Below the pieces are notes generated by a model, which saw only the letters and a program-made list of their open reading frames with translations, did no database searches and was not told the origin of the DNA. This document shows positions 38,001-49,337 of a stretch of 64,000 bases of DNA, in pieces. The number at the start of each line of letters is the position of its first letter. Positions within the stretch are counted from its first letter, which is position 1. A program made the translations under genes and the position numbers. This DNA is from Anisakis pegreffii (taxonomy: Eukaryota > Nematoda > Chromadorea > Rhabditida > Anisakidae): assembly GCA_035041965.1 (NCBI GenBank), contig JAPYMA010000105.1, forward strand, positions 62,001-126,000. The letters run 5' to 3'.

Positions 38001-40386
38001 AAATACGAATTTTTAAATGTAAGCAATTAGCATGAGTTGAATTGGATGATTGATATGCGCACTTACTTTTTATCCTTACTCTCATCACCGTTATTATAAC
38101 CGTAATAATCACCGCTATTGTTATGATAATCAAAGTTATCATTATCGTTCATTGTTCATGTTATTCATCCACTAATCAAATCCTCTGCTTAACAATAACA
38201 TTATTCCTCAGTCGATTTCAATTTAATTATCCCAAGAATTCAGTTCAAATTCAGAACTTGATAAATTTCTTAAGTAACGTGTCATCTTCGGCATGTCTCA
38301 GTTCTTCTGAAGTTAAGTTCTCGCATTGAAGTGCGGGCAAATCAAGCATCTGAATGTGAGTATATTTTTGTCAACGTTGATTCGGTCTAGTGATCGCCCA
38401 GGAACTCGGAAAGATTGTGGATTAGTATTGAGAGTGATAACGGATTGAGATTGCTTATAAACGCATATAGTCATTGAACGTTTACTATTCGTATTATGAA
38501 GTTAGTACTGATTTTAATCACCAGATGAAAAGATTGTTCACAAAAGGTGGTATGAGCCAATGTATCGCTCGGCTTAAGACCAATGATACATGTCTCATTC
38601 GGAAGGGTTTACTCAATTCGGTGTTTTTGAAATTTCTGCTCCAACTCCGCATTATCGGAATTTTGCCTCAAGTTCTGGCCCCATATTATTTAAGAGTTCG
38701 GCTTCAGCCTTGAAATTTGCTCTGTTTCGCTCAAACTTCGACTCCAAAGCAATCCAGATCCGCAACTAAACTATCATGCCGGTCTTAGCTTCGACTACTG
38801 AATATTCCAATGATGAAGAAGAGATTGAGGAAGCCAAAAGAGATTTTTTTTTTGGCTCTTGAGTTCAGGCATCACTGCTTAGGTTATCAAATGGTGATGT
38901 GTAGTATCAGTTCAATGAATTCTTTAGAGTGTCTTCAACAAATGACAGTATCAGTCGAAATGGTGATGCTTTCTCATGCAGATTATTACAGTCGTAGTGC
39001 TTTTCTTTTCATTCCCATCCAAATTTCGCATGCATGTCTATTGCTTCGTGTGTAGTAGTGAGTTAGAGCTTTTTCCGTAGAAGCAGCATTCAATTTTTCA
39101 TCATTTCAGTTTCCTTTTGATGCCATTTTCATTGTTGCAGATCTTTGTTTATTGTTTTGTCATTCATCCTTTTTGCATCACAGTTTTTAAAATTTAATTT
39201 TGAATTGAACGAATCGAAAAGCTTCTCGATTCGTTTATCTCAACTCGGAATGAAATGATCAATCCACACACGTACTTTTCGATTTCCATTAGTCCATCAT
39301 AGCTGTCCAGTCGATTTTACCTTATTTCGTCGCGATTCATCTCAACGTCTCTGAATATAGTTCCACTTCTATCTCTGATTATATTCCGGTAAATGACTCC
39401 GTCTATCGGTCTCTTACGCTCGTTAGTCTTCATTTTGTTGTATATTTTTCAGTGATTAGCATACATCTGCTAGTTAAAATAATTTGATATTTGTAAGAGT
39501 CAAGTATGATCGATAGAGTTGACATGATTCTCTATTAGCAATACAAGTTTGGTATAAGTAAATCGATGATTATTATCCACTGATAGATAGACTGAATCAA
39601 ATTGATTCTCTAACGATTAGCAATACAAGTAAGTCAATACTGACGAAACAATCACTATGTCATGATGTGTGATGTGAAGTTGGAGCTTTGCCGTAATTAA
39701 TGCTTGTTGATGATTTATTCTTTCATGAATGTTAATTCATATTAATCCATTTTCACCATGAAATTTATCGAGATTGCAACTTTTTGGTTATATCCTTTTG
39801 TGAGTTTGTTTTCATGCGCATTTTTGGTTGGTTGAGTTGTTTATCATTTATCCGAATTGAATTTCATTCTTCTCACAATGCCCCTCACAGCCATTTTGAT
39901 CGTCATCCATAGATATTATTCACTCACTTCAGTTTTTTTTTGTGCTTTTTAATATATTCACATTCATTCATCGCCGCAGTACAAACCTCAACAGATGCTC
40001 TCCCTTCAGAACGATTGTTTTCGTGATATCTTTAAAGCAGTTTGAGTATTACCAGTAATGACCATAATGAAACATTAAAGATGATAATAATGGAGAATGC
40101 ATGTTTGTTGTGTCTAATTTTCAGCCGGGTGGGCATAGTTATGGACAGACGTCAGGTGGTGGAGTGACGAGCATAACGTCGACGAGTCAGAGATCGGCAA
40201 GTGCAAATTCATCGTCGTACGTAGCGGGCGGTAAACGCGGTAGCAGTGCTTCAGCTGTCTCCGGAGCATCTACCACTGGATGTAGTGCTAGTTCAGAGAA
40301 GGTTGACAAAGGAGAGCTTGTCGATACTTACTCCAAGTTAAATGTAAGACATACCTAATGCATACATGTATATATTGAGGTTGATG

Positions 40387-40472
<86 letters not shown>

Positions 40473-42827
40473 CTTCAACGTTAATTTTTATCACACACTT
40501 TCTCCTGTTTTATTATGCGCGTAGTGAAAACAGTTGCTGATGATAATGACTGATGAAGAAAATCACCTCTGCGCAGCCCAAAAGCCACGTTTTCTTACAA
40601 CGTTTCGGCGATTTCTGTCGTCGTCAGGAAAGGTATGAAGGAAGCAAAACGCCTCTGCTTATGTAGCTATCGAATCTAGATCCCTCCTCAGCAGGATTCT
40701 CCATATGGATGAATTACCCATCTCTGGGGGTGCTGGGGATCGGGGAATTAGTTCTGACGTTATGCGTGGAAATAGTAAGTTATTGTAGCGGGAGGGATGG
40801 GATTATGACGATCTGCCAGACCGTCGAAGAGGGTAATGGAGCAGTTGAGCGTGAGGAGCACTGCTCTACAGAATCAGTGCACACTACTTAATATGCAACT
40901 TTTGAAAGAAACATTACTAACTTACCGATGCACCTTGCATCGCAGTATTGAGATTGCACATGCAATTGAATCACTTCATCCTTATCTATCCGTCATTCGA
41001 TATTCTCTGCACCAATTGCTCTTCTTTATTGCTTCGATTCGATGCACAACGTTACTTCTCGATGTCTATCTTGTCTTAGATTTAATAACGTTGCAAGGAT
41101 CGTATTTATCCGCACCGTTCATATCTTCCTTTACCTCAAATCCTCATATAAATTCATTTGATTATTCTCTCTGTTGAATTTTTCGTCAGATGAAAATTTT
41201 CATCACTATTTCATTTGTACATTCTGAAAAGTTTTTGATTTCTTTGATTTTTCTATCTCATTGATGGATTTGATTCACTGTCGAGGTGTATTCTCATAAG
41301 TAATCTTCGTCCTCTCAATAAATCAACAACCAACTCGTTCTGATGTTGTTATTTTTTTTACTTCGCTATTTATTTATTTTATGCATTTAATTTTCTGGAT
41401 AGCTTTCGGTTGATGTTTTTTGCAAGGAATGATTTTTTGTGGTGATGCTGTGAGCTGAGTGGTCTTTAACCGATTATGAATGCTGTGATTTTATTATTTT
41501 TAATTCGGTTTTTTTGTTATTCATTTCGTTTTGACTTTCATCTAATTTGTTCATTTGCCAAGGTATTCATTTGCTCTTCGAGTTGCATTTTTTCATTCAT
41601 CCTTCTTCCTGAAATGATCCGTTGGTTCCCCAATTTAACAATTTAATGTGTATCGTCATCTATCGTCATTCCTCACTGTTGCACGCGATTATGCATCATT
41701 TCATGCCAATTTGTTCTTCCAACTGCTTAAAGCTATCTCGTTCCTCTTCGATTAATCGCACTTCCAGTCAAAAACTTTCATCGCTTGAATTTGCTTTTTC
41801 GTGTCTTATCTCTATCACTAAACACCTATAATCGCACCTCTTCCAAGTTCATCTCCACGTCGTCTGGTCGTTCTTCATGAAATTGTTCTTCAACGAACAT
41901 TTTATTCGTTTTTATTATGCATTTTTCTGCAGCATTCGTTTTTCCTTCCATACTAGAGAGCTGCAGACTTGACTACCGAAAATGCAATTTCGGGTTACGT
42001 GAGCAAAAAAAACTGATATCCACTGAAGATGTAATGTAATTGGAATGTGTAATTGGATGCGTGGGGAGTAATAGTAGGGATTAATGATTGCTTTGCTTAG
42101 CAGCAGCAAAAAGTATGCGCTGATATCTTGTTTAATAGCGGAACATGTAACGAATCGAGGCGTATGCAATAAAATTTACAGGACTTATGTCGAATAAATA
42201 ATCAATTGCTGATTGCACTCGGAGTGGGCCATCCGAAAATCGATCAGATCTGTACGCTGCTGGCTCGTTATGGCATTCACCCGAAGATGACTGGTGCCGG
42301 TGGAGGCGGCAGTGTGTTCGCTTTTCTGAAACCAGGTGGGTGATAGTTGCGTTGATGAATCGACTGAATTTATGAATCGACTTGAATTTATGAATCGACT
42401 GAATTTATGAATCGACTGAATTTATGAATCGACTGAATTGATGAATCGACTGAATTTATGAATCGATTGAATTTATGAATCGACTGAATTGATGTGTATT
42501 GCAGATACATCAACAACTGTGCTCACAATGATAAAGGATGAATTGACAAAGCTGGATTATGAGTTATGGCAACCACCGTTGGGTGGACCCGGAGTGGTTT
42601 GTCATGCAGGTAAACCAGACTTGTTCAGTGTGCCAATCACGTGCATGAATGCAGCACCATCGGCTTCGCATTCACCCAACACAACCCCACAAGCAGCACC
42701 ATCCAGCTCATCTTCATCGTCGAGCACACATCGTCATTCACATCAGCAGAATCAGCTAGGTGCTGAATCGCATTCGACACATTCGACACCCTCTTCATCA
42801 CATCATCGTCATCATTCGAAAAAATAA
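29014..42827 (+). CDS. MVK: Mevalonate kinase, 13 exons, 615 aa
   Basis: This GHMP-family enzyme phosphorylates mevalonate with ATP, feeding isoprenoid synthesis (worms use it for prenyl groups, dolichol and quinones, not sterols). Exons: 29014-29107, 31889-32049, 32580-32727, 33055-33211, 35624-35691, 35772-35842, 35948-36074, 36148-36196, 36374-36464, 36625-36810, 40125-40343, 42182-42335 and 42505-42827. They sum to 1848 nt and all phases agree. Landmarks: SAPGKIILFGEHAVVYG with K72, the helix LAILAFWYLLLGVVQRK, ATP loop LPSCVGLGSSG (GLGSS at 205-209), E258 and D269 in ESLIHGRASGLDAA, VNSKVERNTS, FNSIDAISRDATRIL, LLIALGVGHPKID and TGAGGGG at 494-500. The human enzyme has 396 residues. The excess here is a Ser/Thr-rich N-terminus, a Gly/Ser-rich insert across exons 10-11 and a His/Ser tail. 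A further 93-nt exon (35125-35217) fits in phase. Introns carry transposon and repeat insertions. Confidence 0.92.
34849..34911. repeat. 63-bp imperfect palindrome in mevalonate kinase intron
   Basis: The left arm reads TTTTATTTCTCGTCGAACCG onward and is inverted almost at once in the right arm, which ends CGAGCAATAAAA; about 26 of 30 positions pair. A partial direct copy of the inner arm (CCGG..TTACTCAAAGCTTTT) lies about 180 bp upstream near 34669-34691. It is probably a foldback-type mobile remnant. Confidence 0.55.
35125..35217 (+). other. Candidate in-frame cassette exon of mevalonate kinase
   Basis: A 93-nt open segment is bounded by ATACAG on the left and GG|GTCAGT on the right. It is phase 2 at both ends, exactly the phase of the intron between exons 4 and 5 that contains it. 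Inclusion would add 31 mostly charged residues (TIELDELKKASEFDQ and beyond) after the QRK of the helix and before DLLAVKL, with no frame change. Known mevalonate kinases have no such segment there, so it could be an alternative exon, a lineage-specific insert or a coincidence. Confidence 0.4.
40389..40470. repeat. (AT)n microsatellite, 41 units
   Basis: An uninterrupted AT tract of 82 bases in mevalonate kinase intron 11, 45 bp after the exon 11 donor site. Confidence 0.98.
40692..40863 (-). mobile_element. Short (172-bp) hAT-like MITE in mevalonate kinase intron 11
   Basis: The left end CAGGATTCTCC and the right end GAGCACTG correspond to the two termini of the 7590 copy in inverted orientation. 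The last 50 bp read backwards match that copy's first 50 bp (TGCTCCATTA, then CTTTTGATG-like sequence). Flanking octamers CTCCTCAG and CTCTACAG agree at 6 of 8 positions, as expected of an aged target duplication. Almost all interior DNA is missing. Confidence 0.6.
42354..42494 (+). repeat. Minisatellite, 17-bp unit, about 8 copies
   Basis: Units of CGACTGAATTTATGAAT repeat with small variants (one extra T, TTG for TTT, CGATT for CGACT). The array fills most of the last mevalonate kinase intron and ends 10 nt before its 3' splice site at 42504. Confidence 0.95.
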
Positions 42828-42880
42828 TCTTTGCTTTTGTTTCTTTTTGGGACGACGACGATGACCTCTTTTTCAATAGA

Positions 42881-42886
42881 AATAAA
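42881..42886 (+). terminator. Polyadenylation signal of mevalonate kinase
   Basis: AATAAA lies 54 bp after the stop codon, a typical spacing for a short nematode 3' untranslated region. Confidence 0.6.
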
Positions 42887-42889
42887 TCC

Positions 42890-45031
42890 TTGGGTAGACA
42901 GCGAAATTTTACGTTTCTATAACTGATTATGCATCATATTGTGCTGCTGTCTTTGTGAAATTATCATTTGAGTTGATTGAGTAATGCGATTTGATGTTGA
43001 TCGAATGCATTGCAATTACACAGTTCATGAGAATGAAGGGAAGTTGAGTAATTCGTTGAATGCCCATATTTGAATGCCTCGTTATCACTTTCATCGAATA
43101 ATGGCATTATTATTATTTGATTTGGTTATGTTCAGTTATTTATGATCAATCGGATTTTATCATCTCGACGTTTCGTGGAAAGTTTTCTTGTGCTCTCGGT
43201 TTTGTATTAGTAGCGTATGAGTAATGATGAATGGGTTACCAAACATGTTATGAATACATTCGTTTATGCAATCGTTATTACTTATTTGATGATCCGTTTG
43301 ATTGTTCGATTTTGAATTAATTGATTTGTAGAAATGGTAAATTATTATGCAACATATGTCATTTGATTACATTATAATTTATTTGTTTTATTTTGATGAT
43401 ATCGGTGTTGGATGATTATTGATTGTGATTGTGTGGCTGGATGGATGGATGGATTATTTACGCGATGTTCAAATTTCGGTTCAGTGAGAGGAGAAGAATG
43501 TATTGTTGCTTTTAATCGTTCTCATTTGATTTGTTGTTGCTAGCGATTGAATAATGAGGAATTGACAATTTCAAATCAGAATTAAATGAATGAGCATTTT
43601 GTGAATGATTATCGCGTATGAAAGTTGATCTGTAATTGTTTGGTTAATTGGAGTTGTTGAATATGAGATGAAACGAATATAAAAGATGAGAGTTGATATG
43701 TAATTCTATTTATTTTGTCATTTCTTTATTCCTTCGTTGTGTTCATAGATTTTTATTCTTATTATTATTATTATTAGCTCAGAATTTTTGTGCGATGGGT
43801 CATTAATATTGTCAATTTATTTGATTTCATTTCAGTTCGTTTATTGTTTTTGTTTATTTGTCGAGAAATGAATGCTCGATCGTAGGTGTTCGGTGGATGT
43901 GGTTTTTGTTCGATTCATCTGCAAATGCTCTTTCTTCTTTTTAATTTGTCCTCAATCGTTCCAGCCTATGCTACGGATGGGATTAATAGAATGTTTTGAT
44001 GAAAGTCTAAAATTGCGTTGTTGTACAATCTAATGAACATTATTACCGTTATACAATAGCACCAGAGTTCTGAATTGCAACTTTCGGAACATTGAGCCCG
44101 GCTTTATTCCCTGATTATCCGTGTCTTGTAGTCTTCTTCTTGTTTTTATCATTCAACACGTACTTAAAGAAGCACTCGTTTGTTTTGACATTTCCATCTC
44201 GAGATCCTGTGTATAGTTCATATGATAATTCCAGTGTGGTGCTTTTGTAACTGAAAATATCGCTCTCGAATATCTCTTCACTATGTAGTGATATTTCTTA
44301 ATCTTTATTCTCAACAGAAGTTCGCATTCAGCGTAATTGATTATAATTACTGATTGTTGTATAGTATATGCATGTGTGTATGGGTTAATTTTCTGACTGA
44401 AGTACTGACTGATGTTCGATTGGCTTATAGCTGTAGACGATCGGTGCTGTTTTCTTAAATTCTGTTCTGCGATTCGGATAACGAAACTCGGTGTTTATTC
44501 GAAGATACTGCTTTAGAGAGATTTGACCGATATTTCGCCTAATGAGCGTCCAAGAGTATTAGCTCGAAACATTCAGGAGCTATCCGAATAATCCCTTGGC
44601 CCCCTTTCGAATTGACTTAGCACTGGATGAAGTTGAGTTCAATAAGTTGAGCCGCCTGACCGATGTTTATGATGAAAAGCGAAACGAGCCGCTGAATATC
44701 TGCTGATAATGAACATAATGATTATCAAGATGTTGTCATACTTTAACATGCATTTCGGTTCCCACCTTTGGTTGGTTCTTTTGTCTGATTTCCCGAATAA
44801 GCACGAATAACTGTTTGATTTGTTAGAGTTTTTATTTTATTATCGATAGGGACAATGTGACGATAGTAATGATGCAGTTGTCATTATCATCGTTACTACA
44901 GCGATACGGTTTATTTTCTTTCGCTGCTAAAAGTTCCATGTGAAGTCTTCTCGGTTGCAATGTAAACTTGATTAATACAATAAATAGATTTACATTATCC
45001 GTCGTGTAACACCAACAAAAATATCATCTTG

Positions 45032-45035
<4 letters not shown>
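42890..45035. other. Intergenic between convergent genes
   Basis: This segment lies between the mevalonate kinase 3' end and the 3' end of the minus-strand PDZ gene. It has AT-rich sequence with short GGAT and ATT runs (for example near 43440 and 43758) and no coding signal recognised. Confidence 0.5.

Positions 45036-45063
<28 letters not shown>
45036..45063. repeat. (AT)n microsatellite, 14 units
   Basis: A TA/AT tract of 28 bases downstream of the PDZ gene. Confidence 0.95.
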
Positions 45064-45259
45064 CGAAAACAATGAATCCATGTAATACTACGTACCATCG
45101 TAATACCATTATTTCCCTGCTGTAAAATGTTCATCCGCAAGCAGCACTGACACGTAAATATCAAACATTTGAAACGGTGTTTTCCTCGTTTAGTTCATTC
45201 ACCATATCATGTCTGATTATTCATAAGGTGAGTGCTGAACAGAGAGAGGAGTGCAAGAA

Positions 45260-48200
45260 TCAAATGTGCGTTGATATGATGGTTGAGAAGGATGATGAAT
45301 TCGGTTTCAGACATTCTTTAACATCCAGAAGAGCTTGCTCAGAAACAGGTCTTTCAATTATTGCAGTGAATAAATCCTGAAATAAGCCGAATTATAAGCA
45401 GACAATAGTTCAAATCGTGCACGCATTGTTTGTTTGTCTTGGAAGTGAATTAGTGAAATTACCCGTTTATTGAACGACCATAAAATGTAATCTCTGAGTT
45501 CGGTTACCGCCGTGAAATGTTTTCCATCGACATCGATGAAACGATCGCCAACACTGAATAATCTTCCCGAGACAGGTCCATGATCGTAAACAAAAATGCT
45601 ACTTCTATTACACTGTTTCAGCGATAAACGTAAATGTTGACGTGACAAATGTCCCTTGTCGTTCCCTTCTTTCTTCCAGTCCATAATCACCATCTAAATT
45701 AAACTTATCTCATCAATGTGTCTCATTTCCTATTGGAAATACCAAATCGTTCAACCCTACTCGATAATCATATCCACTTCTGCGTTCAAATGCTCGATAC
45801 CTCTCTTCACCAATTGTCACTTTCAGAGAATCGGAAGTAATTGTCCGTAAATTCTGAAACATAATGAATAAGAGCTGTTGGTGAGGCATTAATGGCTGAC
45901 ATCCATTATGTATGTCATATTCTCAAACAACGGACTGCTTTCGATCACATTATACATTAATTAACAATGAGGGAATTACTAATCGTAATACCTTGAGCTC
46001 ATCGCGCAACTCTTCAATAATCTGCTTCTGTTCTGCGATGATACCATCTCTTAATCTGATTCCTGCTGTCTGAGTCTCATCCTTCGCATTCTTAAAAGTT
46101 CAAACAGTATGTGGAACTCTTCAAAGAAACAACAAATTTTTGTAAGACAATGAATAGTTTTGTTAAGTTTCACTCGAATCTGCTCTAAAATACTGATTTT
46201 TGGCTCTAAATTTCATCAGTTCATCACTGGAATGTTTTGAATTCGTGTGAAGGATCATAAATTATATATGTGCGAATCGTTGATTTCAAAGCAGTACCTT
46301 GGCCTCAGTGCGAAATCCTTCAATGATTCGTTTTTGTTCTGTGATGATAGCATCTCTTAATTTGATTGCTGCTATTGCTTTTTCATCCTTAAAAGTTGCT
46401 GTAAAGCCGATTACAGCTGATGGTATGTTGTGATTATGATGCAGTGTCAAAACGCAAAGCATCTACCTGATTGAATCGAGAACGGTAGATTGGAATGATC
46501 ACTGCCGATACGATGATTGAAACAATGCTGATGACTATCAAAGCCGAGTAATTTTTAACGGTCAGCTGCTGTAAAAATTGAGCAATTGTTATTTTGATCG
46601 AATCGAGCGTTTACAAACATAATGTGTGAGAAATGTTCAACTGATTTTATAAAGAATAGCCAAAATCCGTTGATCAAAAATAAAGACCCTCCGCATTCTA
46701 GATGACAATAAGAGATTATCTGAAATGATTCAACGAGAATGTTCTCTTGAGATGTTTGTCTCAAGCAATAGAAAAGGTATGCTGTCGTGGTGAATCGCTT
46801 TAATCAAAAAAATGCCTTGTTGTAATTCTCCTTATGTGCACCATCTCCGATTTGGCTCCTCTGTTCAGCTTGTTTATCGCTGTTTATCGAATCTTTGTGC
46901 AAAATACACTTCTCATTTTTAATCGACCTCTTCCGAATAATATTATCTGTAACAGAATATTCATACTCTTATGAAATTTTCAGTAGAAGTGGTTGACAAA
47001 AATAACGTCGCAGTTTAAGTGACCACTTAGCGTAGAAAATCCATTTGATTACAAACAAACTGTGCGGTAACAATGTAGAAAACTTTTACTAAAAATAAAA
47101 ACTATTGCAACATTCGAGAGAGCTGGTAGGTGTGCTTTGTTGTTGAATTTATTTGAACGTTTCATTCAATTCGTAACTGACTATGAGTTATTAAACTTAT
47201 CAGAGGCATTATCAGTTGATGTGCACGATTGTTCCAATTTACTTGTGAGAAAGATACTTTGCATATCCTCAATACTACACCTCTTGCTCCTATCTTCTTC
47301 AACCAGTTTTGTCTTCTCTCTGATTACCTAGAAATAATAATCGGCTGTATTCATGAGTCTGATATAGTCAAACATAAGAGTTAATGAGAAAGATAAAACA
47401 TTTGAGGGGATTTCTTTCTGTTGCAGACTCGAAGTTTATGCACTGAAAATGAAAGAAGTGTGAGTTTAAGAGAGCACCTCGAATTCTTCACTGCTTTCTG
47501 TACTTAGTTCATTGTCGTCTGATAATTCAGATCGTTTCTCTGATTGCTGATAATAGTCGTCATTGTTATTGGTTAGTGCAGAATCTGAAAAAGAAGAACG
47601 TTTCAAATGGAGAAACACCGCACTTCTTCGGTTTTTATGCTCACTTCTGTGCTCGTTCTTTAAAGAGAACCTTCTATAATATTTGAGTTCGTCTGTGTAA
47701 TCTGCTTAACAGAAATTGCAAATATTGCTTTTGATTGTTTTCAGTTCACTTTCCCGTTTAGCAAAACCAATAGTTTTCATTATTATTCGTTGTGCTAATG
47801 AAAATTCACAATCTTTCCATTGAAGCTTTCCAACAACAGCAATCGACCTCTGTGTAAACGTTGTGTCGTTCATGATTTCAAACTAATCCATACCGAAATT
47901 ACATGAAACATAGTTATACAATAGTATAACTATGTTTCACGTAAGTTCAATATTATACATTTGTGTCATTTCAAGATGAGGTTGTTTGGCACTGTTTCGA
48001 TCTTGCATGCCAAAGATTATATGTTCAGAGAATGCTTAAGGGAAAGTCGTGTAGCATAAATGCAATAAAGTTAACTGATGTTCGTTTCACTTACAAATGT
48101 CAATTGACTGAATAAGTTCGGGTTCAGTGTTGGGATAGCGAATTAATTTGTTTTATATGCTTGGTTTTCAATCTATTTCCAGAAATATTTCATATTCAGT

Positions 48201-48260
48201 AAGACGCTTACCTGAGTTGATTGACGAAACCTCATCGATAGAGAACGTTGAACTATCCAT
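45260..48260 (-). CDS. Single-pass membrane protein with coiled coil and PDZ-like domain, 8 exons, 301 aa
   Basis: Minus-strand exons: 48260-48212, 47584-47478, 46568-46467, 46387-46298, 46090-45992, 45853-45743, 45693-45463 and 45376-45260, all GT/AG and in phase. The product starts MDSSTFSIDEVSSINS, followed by an acidic, Asn/Ser-rich region to residue 52. A hydrophobic segment at 59-80 (YSALIVISIVSIIVSAVIIP) follows and is flanked by YRSR, which favours a cytosolic C-terminus. Two consecutive exons (87-116 and 117-149) encode related coiled-coil repeats. A linker and a PDZ-like fold at about 203-275 follow, with VGDRFIDVDGKHFTAVTELRD and IIERPVSEQ as landmarks. The usual GLGF carboxylate-binding loop is not apparent, so ligand binding may be altered. 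I recall similar PDZ proteins as a nematode-specific family without an assigned role. The stop after TIISTHI could be preceded by an unseen intron. Confidence 0.8.
47904..47939. repeat. Perfect 16-bp inverted repeat, 4-nt loop
   Basis: TGAAACATAGTTATAC (47904-47919), loop AATA, then GTATAACTATGTTTCA (47924-47939). It lies in intron 1 of the PDZ gene. It could form a cruciform or RNA hairpin; a bound regulator or a foldback remnant are both possible. Confidence 0.7.
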
Positions 48261-48261
48261 G

Positions 48262-48270
48262 CGTTACTAA
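48262..48270 (-). promoter_or_regulatory. Probable trans-splice acceptor of the PDZ gene
   Basis: On the minus strand GTTAG ends at 48267, 6 nt before the ATG at 48260. No upstream coding exon is visible. Confidence 0.3.
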
Positions 48271-49318
48271 CAAGCTGTCATAGAATGTGAATAAGCGAGG
48301 AATATAAGTGAAAATATTTTTTGAGAGTTGATTAAACAGTGAAATGTAATGTGATTTGTGCTTACACTCGTATTGCAATATGGAAGAGTGCAATATATTG
48401 ACGTTATTGAACAGCTAGAGTCATAACAGTATTTTGAATCAATGTTCAATTGCAGGTGGTGATGGTTAATAGCAGTGAATTGGATGATGAAAGCAATCGA
48501 TTGGATTGTGAATTGGTTCAATTCGTTGAATGAAGAAGGGATGGCGTGAGAATGATGTGAAGCAATTGGAGAAGTGAAAGAAATGAACGAATGATCTTAT
48601 TTGCTGTGGTGATACGTCGTCGAAAGTCCGGTTTGCAATTACGTTGCTTTGTTGATTCTTTTACGAATTTTTTTTTGATGGGTTCGGAGTGTTTTTTTTT
48701 CATGGTGTCAACCTAATTAATGGCTTACATTTTTCATGAATAATTATTATTATAGCAGTAATTGATTCTGATTTATTATTTATTGTTATTATTATCACGC
48801 TTTTAGTTGTTATTACTAGTTTTTTAATAGATCGTGGTAATTTTGTAAAATCAAAACGGCATTTCTTTCTTTCATACTCGCAGTTGAATATGTTACTTAA
48901 AGCACAGCAAGAAATGTTCACACGAACGAAATGCTGTTGTAATTTTACCAACCTGAAATAGAACATTACCTAAATCGTTATTATTATCACGATTTTGTGT
49001 TCTGTTATTTTCGCTGTCGTTATTATTTGCCACCGTTGTGATCTGTTGATCGTTGTCAATGCTATGATCTTATCTCATGCTCATATATTCATCCCCGCAA
49101 ATTTCGTTACATATTGTTGTATTTTATCGCGATTTCCGACTCTTTTGACGCCGTTTCATCATCCAGCTAATACTTATTCGCAGTCGTAAAACTGAAAGAA
49201 AATATCGCCGAAACATCGTATCGAGCGAGCAACTTTTCAACATTATTATCAACGTCGACTTTACGCAAATAATTTTCAGTGAATATTCTTGATAGGTGCG
49301 GTGCACCCATAAAGAGTT
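48271..49318. promoter_or_regulatory. Divergent intergenic region between PDZ gene and GEMIN8
   Basis: About 1 kb separates the two start regions, which point away from each other, so promoters for both should lie here. It is AT-rich with ATTATT runs near 48740-48800 and 48975-49030. No TATA box or known binding site can be assigned. Confidence 0.35.
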
Positions 49319-49329
49319 CAGTAATTCAG
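49319..49329 (+). promoter_or_regulatory. Probable trans-splice acceptor of GEMIN8
   Basis: Two TTCAG sequences end at 49321 and 49329. The second is 8 nt before the ATG. Confidence 0.4.
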
Positions 49330-49337
49330 TAAATATA

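Noticed and set aside
48700..48966. Minus-strand 88-codon frame in the divergent intergenic region
   Set aside because: It is rich in Ile, Thr and Lys from ATT/AAT repeats and has no splice sites linking it to the PDZ gene.
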